Under the pieces are notes generated by a model. That model had not been told where the DNA came from. It saw only the letters and a list, made by a program, of their open reading frames with translations, and did no database searches. From CAZTPJ01 sp964614515 (lineage in GTDB: Bacteria > Planctomycetota > Phycisphaerae > Phycisphaerales > UBA1924), in the NCBI GenBank assembly GCA_964614515.1, contig CAZTPJ010000046.1, positions 1 to 30,790 of the forward strand: a stretch of DNA of 30,790 nt, in the 5' to 3' direction. Shown one piece after another: positions 7,972 to 16,387 of this stretch (positions are counted from its first letter, which is position 1; every line of letters begins with the position of its first letter). Made by a program: the position numbers and the translations under genes.

Positions 7972-10900
7972 TCAATGCCTATGCCGCCCGAACGGCATCG
8001 ACATTCCGCAGTCGCCGCAGTCGGACGCGAACGGTTCCTGGCCCATCTGATACTTCCGCAGGATCCACGACTGGAACTCGCGGCGTTCATCGTCGTCCAA
8101 GGCCTTCAGACGGCCGTCGAGTTCGCCGGGTGATGATCCATCGCCGCCACGTCCACGGTCGCCGCCGCGGGAACCTAGCGCGAGGATTTTCTGAATCAGG
8201 CGCTGGCGTTCGGCCGTGATGCGTTCGCGGTGTTTCCTGTCCTGTTCGATCGAGTAGTACTCGCGCCCGTCGATCCACGTCGCCTCGCAGCGCGACATGG
8301 AACTCAGTGGATGTCCCGACCAGATCACAAAGTCCGCATCCTTCCCCGACTCCAGCGAGCCGACGCGATCCGCAATCGCCAGTTGAATCGCGGGATTGAT
8401 CGTGACGAACTTGAGTGCATCTTCCTCTGGCACGCGGCCGTAGCGCACGGCCTTGGCCGCCTCATCGTTCATGCGCCGCGCGAGTTCATCCGAGTCTGAA
8501 TTGAAGGACACGTTGACGCCCTGTTCATACATGATCGCGCCGTTGTGCGGAATCGCGTCCTGCACCTCGACCTTGTACGCCCACCAATCCGAAAACGCCG
8601 ACGCCCCCAGCGCGCGTTTGGCCACCTCATCCGCCACCTTGTACCCCTCGAGCACATGCTGGAACGTGCCGATGGTGAACTCAAACTCGGCGGCCACGCG
8701 GCAGAGCATGAGAATCTCATCCTGACGATACGAATGGCAATGGACGAGTCGCTCGTCCATGAGGATCTCGCCAAGGGCTTCGAGTTCAAGATCGCGCCGC
8801 GCCGGTAGCGGCAACAGCGCGCGGGCCAACGGATCTGAAGGCAGCGACGCCGCGCTGGCCGTCGCCGCAGGTCCGCGCACGATGGATGATGAGGCGCCTG
8901 TTCGCACGCCTCGTTCGCCCAGGACGCCATATGGATAGTTCGTCCACTGATTCAGATACTCCCGCGCCGCGATGAAGCGATCCCGGATGATCGTCTCCAC
9001 GCCCATGCGCGTCTGCGGATAGCGCACCGTGTTTCGATCGCCCCAGTTGCTCTGCTTGACGTTCTCGCCGAGGGCGAACTTGATCCCCGGCTTGGCGCCT
9101 TCGAAGTGCATGTCATCGGGATGCACCGCGCCCCAGCGAACCTTGTTCACCTGATTCTGTCCGCCGATGGGGTTGGCTGAGCCGTGCAGCGAGTTCACCG
9201 TCGTTGTCCCACCCGCGAGCTGTCGATACCAGTTGATTGAATCCGGATCGGTGACATCGCCGATGCGGACCTCGGCCGTCACGGCCTGGCCCGATTCATT
9301 CACGCCGCGCGAGATGCCCGTGTGTGAATGACAATCAATCAATCCCGGTGTGATGTGCTTGCCCTGCGCATCGATGATGACGGGCTGAAGCGGACCTGAA
9401 TACACGAAGTCGCCGCGTCCGATCCGCGCGATCTTGCCGCGCTCGATCATCATCCACCCATCCTCGATTACGCCCTCAGGGCCGCACGTCCAGATCGTCG
9501 CGTTGTGGACCACGAGCAGTTCCGGTTGCTCCGGGATCGCCTCGACCATGTACGGCCCGAAGGGATAGCCGTAGGACTCGGGGATGTCTTTTGTGGGGTC
9601 GTCCGTTCCGCGCGAGGCTTTGATGCGCGTGGCCGTCCAGTTGTGGGTCTGGCCGTCGGTGGTGACCATCGAGCCACGCAGCGTGTCGCCATCGCGCGTG
9701 GCGGTGACCTGCACCACGCCCTCGCTGCCGAGTTTGCCCATGTCGAGCGTATAGACGATCGCGTCGCCTTCGACCGAGACATTGTCGGCCGCGGCCGTCT
9801 GATTCTGATACGTCACGTTGATGGACTTGTCGGCCTTGATGTCGATCTCGACGCCCTGACCCTCCTCGGGAGGCGCTTCGTTGATCGTCGCGAGGCGATA
9901 CTTCCCCGGCGTGCCAGGATCGCGCGCGGGCGCGGCCGGCGGATCGCCCTTGCGCACGGCCTTCCATGACTTGACCGTGCCATCGGGCAAACGCGACACG
10001 CCCACCATCGACTCACCCGCGGCCACGGCCTGATCCGCCACCACGCCCTCAACGCCCATGCTCTTCCCGTCATACGTGAAGTTCACCACGCCCATATTGA
10101 TGCGAACGTTCGCGGCCTTGACCTTCGTCTCGCCCATGCGCAGCGTGACCGCGTTCTTGTCGTCGATGATGAGCGCCGGCGACTCGGTCGATTCAACATC
10201 AAAGACCTCGCCGTCATACTCCGACACGATCCACTCGCCCACGGCCGAGGTGTCCGCGGACTTGTTGATCTCATGTCGCTGCCCGTCGATCCACACATCG
10301 AGAATCTTCGCCTGCTTCGATGCGCTTTCGGATTCATCATCGGACGAGGCGACGTCGAACAGATCGCCATCGGCAACGACGAGATTCGCCCGACCGCCAG
10401 CGACGACCGCACCGAGGCCCTCGAGGCGCAGCATCGCGGCGGGATGCGTCGTGAGTGCGGCCAGCGCCCGATCCGGCGGCAGGCCGTGCCTGATCGCCGA
10501 ACGCAGGTTCTCGGTGAACGTCGCGCGATCGCGCAGGCGCGCGGTCGTCAGCGCGATGTGAATCCGCTCCGCATCCAGCCGACGCGCGTTCGTCGGCGCC
10601 TGCTCCCACGTCATCAAGTCTCGCAGTTCCACGGCCTCGGCCGCGCCAAGCGAATCAACCCGCGGGCGCTGCGGATAGTTCAGCGGCACGATGAACCCCG
10701 GGCGTCCAGCCTCCACAATCGCATCGAGCCGGCGAAACTCCAATCCCGTACCGACGATGATGACGCCGCGCGAGAACTCTTCCGCGATCTTCATCGCGCG
10801 AAGCACTTCAAGTTCATTCTCGGTCACAAACGCCATCGGCAGCCGCGCCGGCGCAGCAACCTGATCGCTCAACATGACCATCTTCGGCAAACCAACCGGT

Positions 10901-11703
10901 TCACCCGGCGCCCGACCCGCCCACAACGCATCGAGCGGATTCACCCCGCCGAGATCATGCCCTTCCATCCGCGCCAGCGCCTGCCAGTCGGCGTCGATCA
11001 GCGTCTGACGAATCAGCGCGATCGCTCCCATCTGCGAGTTCGGATACGCCGACCATCGCGACACATCCGGCGCGGCATCACGCCCGCCCCCCCACGGATT
11101 ACGAAGATCAAACGCCACGGCCTGATACGCCGCGCCCTGATACACCGGCGGACGCTCCGCGCTGCGATCCTCCGCGGGCGCGGCCAGACTCACCACCGCC
11201 GATGTGCCGCGAAAGATGCCGTCGCGCGGCACGATCGCCGCGGCCGTGAACCCGAGTTTGCGAAGCGACTCACTTGTTCGCGCATCGACGCCCGCGCCAT
11301 CGAGGGCGGAGCGATCGGGCATGACGCGCGGGTTCCAGTGCGTGCCTTGCTGGTCGCGCGCGGGCGCAGGGGCATCGACCTCGACATACGCGTCGATGAA
11401 ACCGGCGTAGACATGCAGACCCTCACCATTCCACACACGCGCCCCGGCCGGCGGCGCGGGCGATCCCTCCACAGACACGATTCGTCCATCGCGCATCACG
11501 ACCGTCGCGTGATGCACCACCTGACCCGGCGTGACATGCACCGTCGCGTTGGTGATCGCGTGGAACGTCGGATCCGCCGACTTGGGCGCATTGCGCGGCG
11601 GATTCAGCGGGCCTGACGAAGTCGGCTGCGCGGCCGCACACAGCCCCGCCGCCACGCCCACCAGCCCCAGCCTCGAAAGGCACGACAAAGTCTTGCGAAT
11701 CAT
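7972..11703 (-). CDS. Exported tandem amidohydrolase-domain protein
   Basis: A 1243-residue exported protein with a signal peptide (MIRKTLSCLSRLGLVGVAAG). Three parts follow. The first amidohydrolase-like domain, about 45-470, reads YAGFIDAYVEVD where active enzymes have an HxH metal motif, so it is probably inactive. Two beta-rich repeats of about 95 residues occupy 489-595 and 597-694, each ending in a W-K/T-A-V/T-R pattern. The second amidohydrolase domain, about 725-1170, keeps the metal site: TPGLIDCHSHTG with H792/H794, then LVHCHSYRQDE, GTFQHVLEG and the late acidic NSDSDE. It resembles the imidazolonepropionase/prolidase-type amidohydrolases; the substrate is unknown. The C-terminal tail ends with a CGDCG pair and His-rich residues. 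The ATG at 11703 places the signal peptide first; an ATG at 11721 would add six residues. Confidence 0.85.
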   Translation of the reverse strand: MIRKTLSCLSRLGLVGVAAGLCAAAQPTSSGPLNPPRNAPKSADPTFHAITNATVHVTPGQVVHHATVVMRDGRIVSVEGSPAPPAGARVWNGEGLHVYAGFIDAYVEVDAPAPARDQQGTHWNPRVMPDRSALDGAGVDARTSESLRKLGFTAAAIVPRDGIFRGTSAVVSLAAPAEDRSAERPPVYQGAAYQAVAFDLRNPWGGGRDAAPDVSRWSAYPNSQMGAIALIRQTLIDADWQALARMEGHDLGGVNPLDALWAGRAPGEPVGLPKMVMLSDQVAAPARLPMAFVTENELEVLRAMKIAEEFSRGVIIVGTGLEFRRLDAIVEAGRPGFIVPLNYPQRPRVDSLGAAEAVELRDLMTWEQAPTNARRLDAERIHIALTTARLRDRATFTENLRSAIRHGLPPDRALAALTTHPAAMLRLEGLGAVVAGGRANLVVADGDLFDVASSDDESESASKQAKILDVWIDGQRHEINKSADTSAVGEWIVSEYDGEVFDVESTESPALIIDDKNAVTLRMGETKVKAANVRINMGVVNFTYDGKSMGVEGVVADQAVAAGESMVGVSRLPDGTVKSWKAVRKGDPPAAPARDPGTPGKYRLATINEAPPEEGQGVEIDIKADKSINVTYQNQTAAADNVSVEGDAIVYTLDMGKLGSEGVVQVTATRDGDTLRGSMVTTDGQTHNWTATRIKASRGTDDPTKDIPESYGYPFGPYMVEAIPEQPELLVVHNATIWTCGPEGVIEDGWMMIERGKIARIGRGDFVYSGPLQPVIIDAQGKHITPGLIDCHSHTGISRGVNESGQAVTAEVRIGDVTDPDSINWYRQLAGGTTTVNSLHGSANPIGGQNQVNKVRWGAVHPDDMHFEGAKPGIKFALGENVKQSNWGDRNTVRYPQTRMGVETIIRDRFIAAREYLNQWTNYPYGVLGERGVRTGASSSIVRGPAATASAASLPSDPLARALLPLPARRDLELEALGEILMDERLVHCHSYRQDEILMLCRVAAEFEFTIGTFQHVLEGYKVADEVAKRALGASAFSDWWAYKVEVQDAIPHNGAIMYEQGVNVSFNSDSDELARRMNDEAAKAVRYGRVPEEDALKFVTINPAIQLAIADRVGSLESGKDADFVIWSGHPLSSMSRCEATWIDGREYYSIEQDRKHRERITAERQRLIQKILALGSRGGDRGRGGDGSSPGELDGRLKALDDDERREFQSWILRKYQMGQEPFASDCGDCGMSMPFGRHRH

Positions 11704-11797
11704 GCCCAAAGGATACCACAAACGCGGCGGCCACGCCCGCCGGGTCAGCGGCGCTGGCCGGGTGTTCCATTCACACGCACCGATCCGGAAAACAAAC

Positions 11798-11830
11798 AGG
11801 CGCGCCAGTCGTGGAACGACCGGCGCGCCT
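11798..11830 (-). terminator. Rho-independent terminator of the sigma/PDZ operon
   Basis: Two 15-base arms (11798-11812 and 11816-11830) pair with a single mismatch around a GGA loop, centred on GGCGCGCC. On the minus strand the hairpin is followed by GTTTGTTTT, a usable T tract, 35 bp after the PDZ gene stop. The plus side has only TTTGTTGG, so termination is best supported for the minus strand. Confidence 0.8.
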
Positions 11831-11864
11831 TTGTTGGTCAGATGACTGGGCCTCTGTCGGAGTG

Positions 11865-13427
11865 TTACCTGTCCTCGCGTTCCTCAATCAGGCGTCGCAG
11901 GAGGGTCTTGATCTCGCGCAGTTCCGCGCGGACCTCATCAAGTTCCTCGCGCTGGCGCTCGATCTCACCACGAGGCGGCACGGGTTGGCGAGGCTGCGGC
12001 ACGACCGTCGCCGCACGCGGCTCAGACGGCGTAACCGCGCCGCGGAGTTCTCGCACTCGCTCTTCGATCTGCCGGCGCATTGCCGGACTGTTGAGTTCCT
12101 TGATCGCCTGTTCGATGGCCTTGCTCGCCTCATCGACGGCGCCCTGGCCGTGCTGGCCCGAGGCTCGCAGGTGCTTGAGCGCTTCTTCCATGGCTTTCCG
12201 GGCGTGGTTGAGAGCGCCTTCGGCGACGGCCCCGCCGTCGAACTGCTCGAACCCTCGGAACGACTCCCGCCACTGCGGGGCCAACTCGAGCGCCCGCATC
12301 TGCTCATTCCACTGCGGCGACATCTCGAACACCCCCTGCGCCGGCGACTCGATCACCATGCCGAGTTTCTCCGCCTCGAAGGGCGCGAGTCTGACCTCGA
12401 TCTCCTTCTTCTCGCCGCGGCGGACGACGACGAGTTTGAGCGGATCGCCTGGGTTCTTCTTCTTGAGCACCGCGCGGAGATTCTCCTGCGTCGCCTTGTC
12501 AGCACCTTCGACCCGTACGACCACGTCCGCCCGTTGCAGGCCGGCCTTGTACGCGGGCAGACCTTCAATGATGCGCTCGATCACGAACGCCTCACCGGGT
12601 TGGATGTGCAGTTGTTCGGCGAGCGATTCGGGAACTTCGGACATCGTGATGCCGACCATGACCTTTGGCGTTTCGCCCGACAGCCCGAGTTGATACACCC
12701 CGCTTTGTCCGGGTTCAGTGATGACCACGTTCGGCCCGATCACCCGCGCTCGCCCACCGGGTTGGCTGAGCTGCGACCATCGTTCCATCGCGATCGCCCC
12801 GGGCGCGGGCGGCGCCGCGGGGGGAGTCAGGGTGATGAACTTCGCGATGACGTTGCCGTCTTCGCCGACGATCTCGACGTGATCCCCGCTGGTGCGAACG
12901 CGATCGGCGGGGAGCGCCTTGCCGTTGACTTCGGCATTGATCTTGCCGTCCTTGATGGTGACGGTGACGGTGTTCGCCCCGTCGTTGCGCGTCATGACGA
13001 TGATGTTCCGGGTCTCGGGCTGCGCTCCGTCGGCACCGAAGCGACTCGGCTCAAACTGCTCGAAGGACGGCGCCAGCGCCAACTCAAACGAGGCGCCGTC
13101 GAAGTCGAACTGTCCATCCGGAACCGGACGCAGAATCCGCCACATGGTCATCAACCCCGACGCGTCATTGAGTTCAAACTCCCACTCGGTCTTCACGCCC
13201 GTTTCCGGCGGACACGTCACCGACGCCGTCGCCCGCTCCGTTCGCACGACACGAACAGGCGACGCGGTGACGGCTCTGACGCCCTTGGCCTGCTTCACGG
13301 GTGTTTCGCATGCTTCCTTGGCTTCGCACTGCGCATGAACAGCCCCGGCCAGGCACAACCCCGCGACACCCGCCAGCCACGCCGCCCCACCGATAGTCTT
13401 GAATCGCATCATTTCAGAAATCTCCAT
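11865..13427 (-). CDS. Exported PDZ-domain protein of a sigma/anti-sigma operon
   Basis: A 520-residue exported protein. A signal peptide lies near the N-terminus (RFKTIGGAAWLAGVAGLCLA then GAVHAQ). A PDZ domain spans about 255-345, with EAFVIERIIEGLPAYKAGLQ and ADVVVRVEGADKATQENLRA. Residues from about 370 to the end are helical, charged and coiled-coil-like, ending in LREIKTLLRRLIEEREDR. No serine protease domain or catalytic triad is visible, so it is not a DegS or HtrA enzyme. It lies 74 bp after the putative anti-sigma gene, so a role in sensing envelope state and tuning that factor is plausible but inferred. The start at 13427 has AGGGG six bases before; ATG 13412, with GGAG nine bases before, is a good alternative that trims five residues. 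Confidence 0.78.
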   Translation of the reverse strand: MEISEMMRFKTIGGAAWLAGVAGLCLAGAVHAQCEAKEACETPVKQAKGVRAVTASPVRVVRTERATASVTCPPETGVKTEWEFELNDASGLMTMWRILRPVPDGQFDFDGASFELALAPSFEQFEPSRFGADGAQPETRNIIVMTRNDGANTVTVTIKDGKINAEVNGKALPADRVRTSGDHVEIVGEDGNVIAKFITLTPPAAPPAPGAIAMERWSQLSQPGGRARVIGPNVVITEPGQSGVYQLGLSGETPKVMVGITMSEVPESLAEQLHIQPGEAFVIERIIEGLPAYKAGLQRADVVVRVEGADKATQENLRAVLKKKNPGDPLKLVVVRRGEKKEIEVRLAPFEAEKLGMVIESPAQGVFEMSPQWNEQMRALELAPQWRESFRGFEQFDGGAVAEGALNHARKAMEEALKHLRASGQHGQGAVDEASKAIEQAIKELNSPAMRRQIEERVRELRGAVTPSEPRAATVVPQPRQPVPPRGEIERQREELDEVRAELREIKTLLRRLIEEREDR

Positions 13428-13501
13428 GAAACACCCCTTCGGGCTTTGATTGCGTTGCCAAACCTTACCAAACACACTGACGCGCCAGGCCGCACGTCCC
13501 G

Positions 13502-14122
13502 TCACATCGGGTCGCGGTCCCTATGCACCACATCCATCCGCATCGGCACCGGTCGCCCGAGTTCATCCGTGCCCAGGCGATACAGATCCTCGACCACGCG
13601 ACGCTCGACGATCTGTCGGATGAACACGACTTCATATCCATGCCCGCGCGGGTTCGGCGTCGAACCGACGAGCAGCACGTCGGGCATCTCGCCCACGACA
13701 TCGCCCGACGCACGCCCGAGGTCAAGATACTGCTGGAGCGCATCGGCCGGCGTCCGCGCTGTGCCCACCGGCAGGAGCGACGCCTGATTGCCTTGATCGC
13801 CCGAAGAAGGGCCGGCTTCGTGAAGCCCGCCAAACCACGCGAGCGCCACGGCCGCCGCCGCCGCCCACCCACCCCACGTCGTCGCCGTGCGCACGCGCGC
13901 CGCGAATCGCCATCGCAGCGCATCATCCACCGGCGCATCAATCGAATCGACACCGTCCGTCGCCGACGCGACAGCCGCGCAGAGTTCCGCGTGGGCGTGC
14001 TGCGCCTCGGCCAGATCGCGCCACAGCGTCGCATCCCGCGCCGCGATGTCCTTCAGCGCTTCCCAGTCAGACGCCGAAGCCTCATCATCCACAACCCGAT
14101 TGATCAATGTGTCTCGATTCAT
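13502..14122 (-). CDS. Putative membrane-anchored anti-sigma factor
   Basis: A 206-residue protein with one membrane segment at about 82-100 (TTWGGWAAAAAVALAWFGGL). The N-terminal 80 residues are cytoplasmic, acidic and helical, beginning MNRDTLINRVVDDEASASDW; the last 105 residues would be periplasmic. The ATG overlaps the stop of the ECF sigma gene by 4 bp (ATGA), the classic arrangement of sigma and anti-sigma pairs. The HxxxCxxC zinc motif of ZAS-type anti-sigma factors is absent, so identification rests on topology, size and position. It probably holds the upstream sigma factor at the membrane until a signal arrives. Confidence 0.75.
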   Translation of the reverse strand: MNRDTLINRVVDDEASASDWEALKDIAARDATLWRDLAEAQHAHAELCAAVASATDGVDSIDAPVDDALRWRFAARVRTATTWGGWAAAAAVALAWFGGLHEAGPSSGDQGNQASLLPVGTARTPADALQQYLDLGRASGDVVGEMPDVLLVGSTPNPRGHGYEVVFIRQIVERRVVEDLYRLGTDELGRPVPMRMDVVHRDRDPM

Positions 14123-14739
14123 GATCCACCCGCCAACTTGAAGTTCCCTCGTTCGGCCGTCACCTGGGCCTCCCCGCCCGCGCCGTTTGATTCCAATGCC
14201 AACTCGCGCAACATTCGTCGTCCCCGCGCGATGCGCGTCTCGATGGTCGATTCGGGCAAGCCGATGATCTCCGAAATCGCGCGATAACTCATCCCGCGAA
14301 CACACCGAAGCAGCAGTGGCTCGCGATACCCCTCCGGCAATCGCGACGCGAGATCCAGGAGTCGTCGACCCGTGTCGCGATCCATCAGTCCATCCATCTC
14401 GCCCGGCGTTTCGTCTCTGGTGGTCTGTTCCGCGGCGGCCTCTCGCCGCCGTCGTGTCTTCCGCCCCGCCGCCCGGGCCGCGTTGATCGCCACCGTCCGC
14501 AGCCAGGGCTTGAGAGCTGACTCATCTCGCAGGTCGCTGATGCGCTTGACAAACGTCACGGCGATGTCCTGTAACAAGTCATCCAGATCCACCTCACGCG
14601 GCTTATGCGCCAGAACGATCGCCGCGACCCAACGCCGGTGCTCCTGCCAACAGGCGCGTACGGCCTCTGCTTCGCCGCGAATCGCCGCCGCAACACGCCC
14701 GGGATTCACTGGGTGCGCCTCGCCCACCAGGTACTCCAT
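14119..14739 (-). CDS. ECF-type RNA polymerase sigma factor
   Basis: A 206-residue sigma-70 family factor with only regions 2 and 4. Region 2 is seen at about 50-100: VDLDDLLQDIAVTFVKRI, then LKPWLRTVAINAARAAGRKT. Region 4 is at about 125-180: ASRLPEGYREPLLLRCVRGM, then SYRAISEIIGLPESTIETRI and ARGRRMLREL, a complete helix-turn-helix. A C-terminal tail of about 25 residues is not conserved. It is the first gene of a three-gene operon with a putative anti-sigma factor and a PDZ protein, and is divergent from tatC. Autoregulation is common in such operons, but no promoter with an unusual consensus could be assigned by eye in the 102-bp gap. Confidence 0.92.
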   Translation of the reverse strand: MEYLVGEAHPVNPGRVAAAIRGEAEAVRACWQEHRRWVAAIVLAHKPREVDLDDLLQDIAVTFVKRISDLRDESALKPWLRTVAINAARAAGRKTRRRREAAAEQTTRDETPGEMDGLMDRDTGRRLLDLASRLPEGYREPLLLRCVRGMSYRAISEIIGLPESTIETRIARGRRMLRELALESNGAGGEAQVTAERGNFKLAGGS

Positions 14740-14841
14740 TCACTCGTACACCACGATGCGCGGCCACGGCCTTCCCGTCGCCGTCAACTCCTGCTCTTCC
14801 TTCGGCCCGGGTATCCTCTCCCGCACACGTTCATCGCCGTC

Positions 14842-15840
14842 ATGGCCAAGAAAAACACACACCACGCTTCCATGAGTTTCGGCGAGCATCTCGACGAGTT
14901 GCGCCGCCGCCTCATTATGGCCCTGATCGGGTTCGTGCCGATTTTTGCCGTCGCCGTGGCTTTCTGGCAGGACCTGCTGGGGATTATCCTCCGCCCGGTT
15001 CAGGCCCAACTTCGAGCCAAGGGCCTGCCGCCCGTCCTTCAGGCCACGGGCGTCACCGAGACATTCTTCGCGTGCTTTCACATTGCGGCCGTGGCCACGA
15101 TTCTTGTCGGTGTTCCCTGGGCCGTGTGGCAGTTGTGGCTCTTCGTGGCGCCTGGTTTGTACAAGCACGAGCGGCGGTTTGCGTTGTTCCTTGCGCCGCT
15201 GAGCGCTTCACTGACCGTGTTGGCGACGGTCTTTTTGTACTTCATCATGCTGCCGGTGGTGCTGGCGTTCTTCATTGGGTTCGGCGCGGGCATGGCGCCG
15301 CCGCATGTACCCAAGGCGCCCCTGCCGGAGGGTGTCGTGCTTCCCATCCTGCCCACGCTGAGCCATGACCCCATCGATCCGCCGCCGGGCGCCATCTGGC
15401 TCAATGAACCCCTGAGTCAGGTTCGCCTGGCGATGCGCCACGGCGAGCGGACCACGACCTATGTGATCCAGGCCGCACGGGACACGGGCATCCTGCAGCA
15501 GTACAAAGTCAGCGAGTATGTGCGTCTGGTTTTCTCGCTCGGCATGGGCCTGGCGCTGGGGTTTCAGATGCCCATCGTCGTGCTGCTGCTCGGGTGGGTG
15601 GGGATCGTCGATCGCGCGTTTCTCAAGAAGCATCGCAAGGCCGCGATCATGATCTGCGCAGCGCTGGGCGCGCTGCTTACGCCGGCCGACCCCATGTCCA
15701 TGATCGTGCTCATGGTTCCGCTCTATGCACTCTATGAGTTTGGGATGTTGCTGCTGCTGCTCGTGCCCGCCAACCGCTTCGCCGGTGAGGCCGAAGAAGA
15801 TGACGAGACCCGAGAACCGACTGACGCGGGGGATGCGTGA
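14842..15840 (+). CDS. tatC: Sec-independent protein translocase subunit TatC
   Basis: The core subunit of the twin-arginine translocase in the inner membrane, which binds Tat signal peptides and exports folded proteins. It has 332 residues with six hydrophobic segments. Hallmarks include SFGEHLDELRRRLIMALIGF (12-31), VAPGLYKHERRF (102-113), FSLGMGLALGFQMPIVVLLL (231-250), TPADPMSM (280-287) and YEFG (298-301). The periplasmic stretch at about 149-222 is roughly 50-60 residues longer than in common TatC proteins and is Pro-rich, an oddity of this copy. No tatA or tatB lies next to it. The start at 14842 was chosen because conserved sequence begins there. tadA begins inside the 3' end and mutM overlaps tadA, so the three are probably co-transcribed. 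Confidence 0.95.
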   Translation: MAKKNTHHASMSFGEHLDELRRRLIMALIGFVPIFAVAVAFWQDLLGIILRPVQAQLRAKGLPPVLQATGVTETFFACFHIAAVATILVGVPWAVWQLWLFVAPGLYKHERRFALFLAPLSASLTVLATVFLYFIMLPVVLAFFIGFGAGMAPPHVPKAPLPEGVVLPILPTLSHDPIDPPPGAIWLNEPLSQVRLAMRHGERTTTYVIQAARDTGILQQYKVSEYVRLVFSLGMGLALGFQMPIVVLLLGWVGIVDRAFLKKHRKAAIMICAALGALLTPADPMSMIVLMVPLYALYEFGMLLLLLVPANRFAGEAEEDDETREPTDAGDA

Positions 15841-16387
15841 CATGCGCGCCTGGCTTGACAGGCTCACGGCCGCGATGCGCGGCGAACCACTTCCAACACC
15901 GCCCCCCCCCGGTGCCACACCCCTGGATGAACAGTGGATGGACCGCGCCCTGGAACTCGCCCGTCTCGCCGCCGCACGCGGTGAAGTCCCCGTCGGCGCT
16001 GTCGTCTATCGCACCGCCACGGGCGAGATGATCGCGGAAGCCCACAACACGCGCGAAGGCGAGCGCGACCCGGCCGGACACGCGGAGTTCCTCGCGATTC
16101 GCACGGCCGCGGCGAACATCGGCGACTGGCGACTCAATGACTGCACCGTTGTCGTGACTCTCGAGCCATGCCTGATGTGCGCCGGGCTGATGATCAACGC
16201 GCGAGTCGGGCGGCTCGTATTCGGCACGGCCGACCCTCGCGCCGGTGCTGTCGTCTCGCTGTACACCGTACTCAACGACGTTCGACTCAACCATCGCGTG
16301 CCCGTCGTCCCCGGCCTGCGCGCTGCGGAAGCCAGCGGATTGCTGCGCGAGTTCTTCGTCGCACGCCGGAATCGCGGCCATGCCTGA
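15833..16387 (+). CDS. tadA: tRNA adenosine deaminase TadA
   Basis: A zinc-dependent deaminase that converts the wobble adenosine of tRNA-Arg(ACG) to inosine. With this start it has 184 residues. The zinc and proton-relay motif is GHAEFLA (H83, E85), and the second zinc motif is PCLMCAGLM (C113, C116). The TadA-type tail VFGTADPRAGAVVSLY and LNHRVPVVPGL follows, separating it from guanine or cytosine deaminases. The catalytic domain begins near residue 31, and the preceding 30 residues are an unconserved Pro-rich leader encoded partly by a run of nine C. ATG 15833 overlaps the tatC stop; ATG 15842 or 15800 are alternatives. The stop overlaps mutM by 8 bp. Confidence 0.92.
   Translation: MRDMRAWLDRLTAAMRGEPLPTPPPPGATPLDEQWMDRALELARLAAARGEVPVGAVVYRTATGEMIAEAHNTREGERDPAGHAEFLAIRTAAANIGDWRLNDCTVVVTLEPCLMCAGLMINARVGRLVFGTADPRAGAVVSLYTVLNDVRLNHRVPVVPGLRAAEASGLLREFFVARRNRGHA

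Noticed and set aside
10273..11616. Plus-strand open frame of 447 codons inside the amidohydrolase gene
   Set aside because: It is an Arg-rich shadow with no family features; the minus strand carries the recognised protein.
11811..13787. Plus-strand open frame of 658 codons
   Set aside because: It is the shadow of the PDZ and anti-sigma genes; the translation is Arg/His/Leu-rich with no domain.
13502..14305. Longer form of the anti-sigma gene starting at 14305
   Set aside because: The added 61 residues overlap the sigma gene and are its Arg/His-rich shadow; ATG 14122 overlaps the sigma stop by 4 bp.
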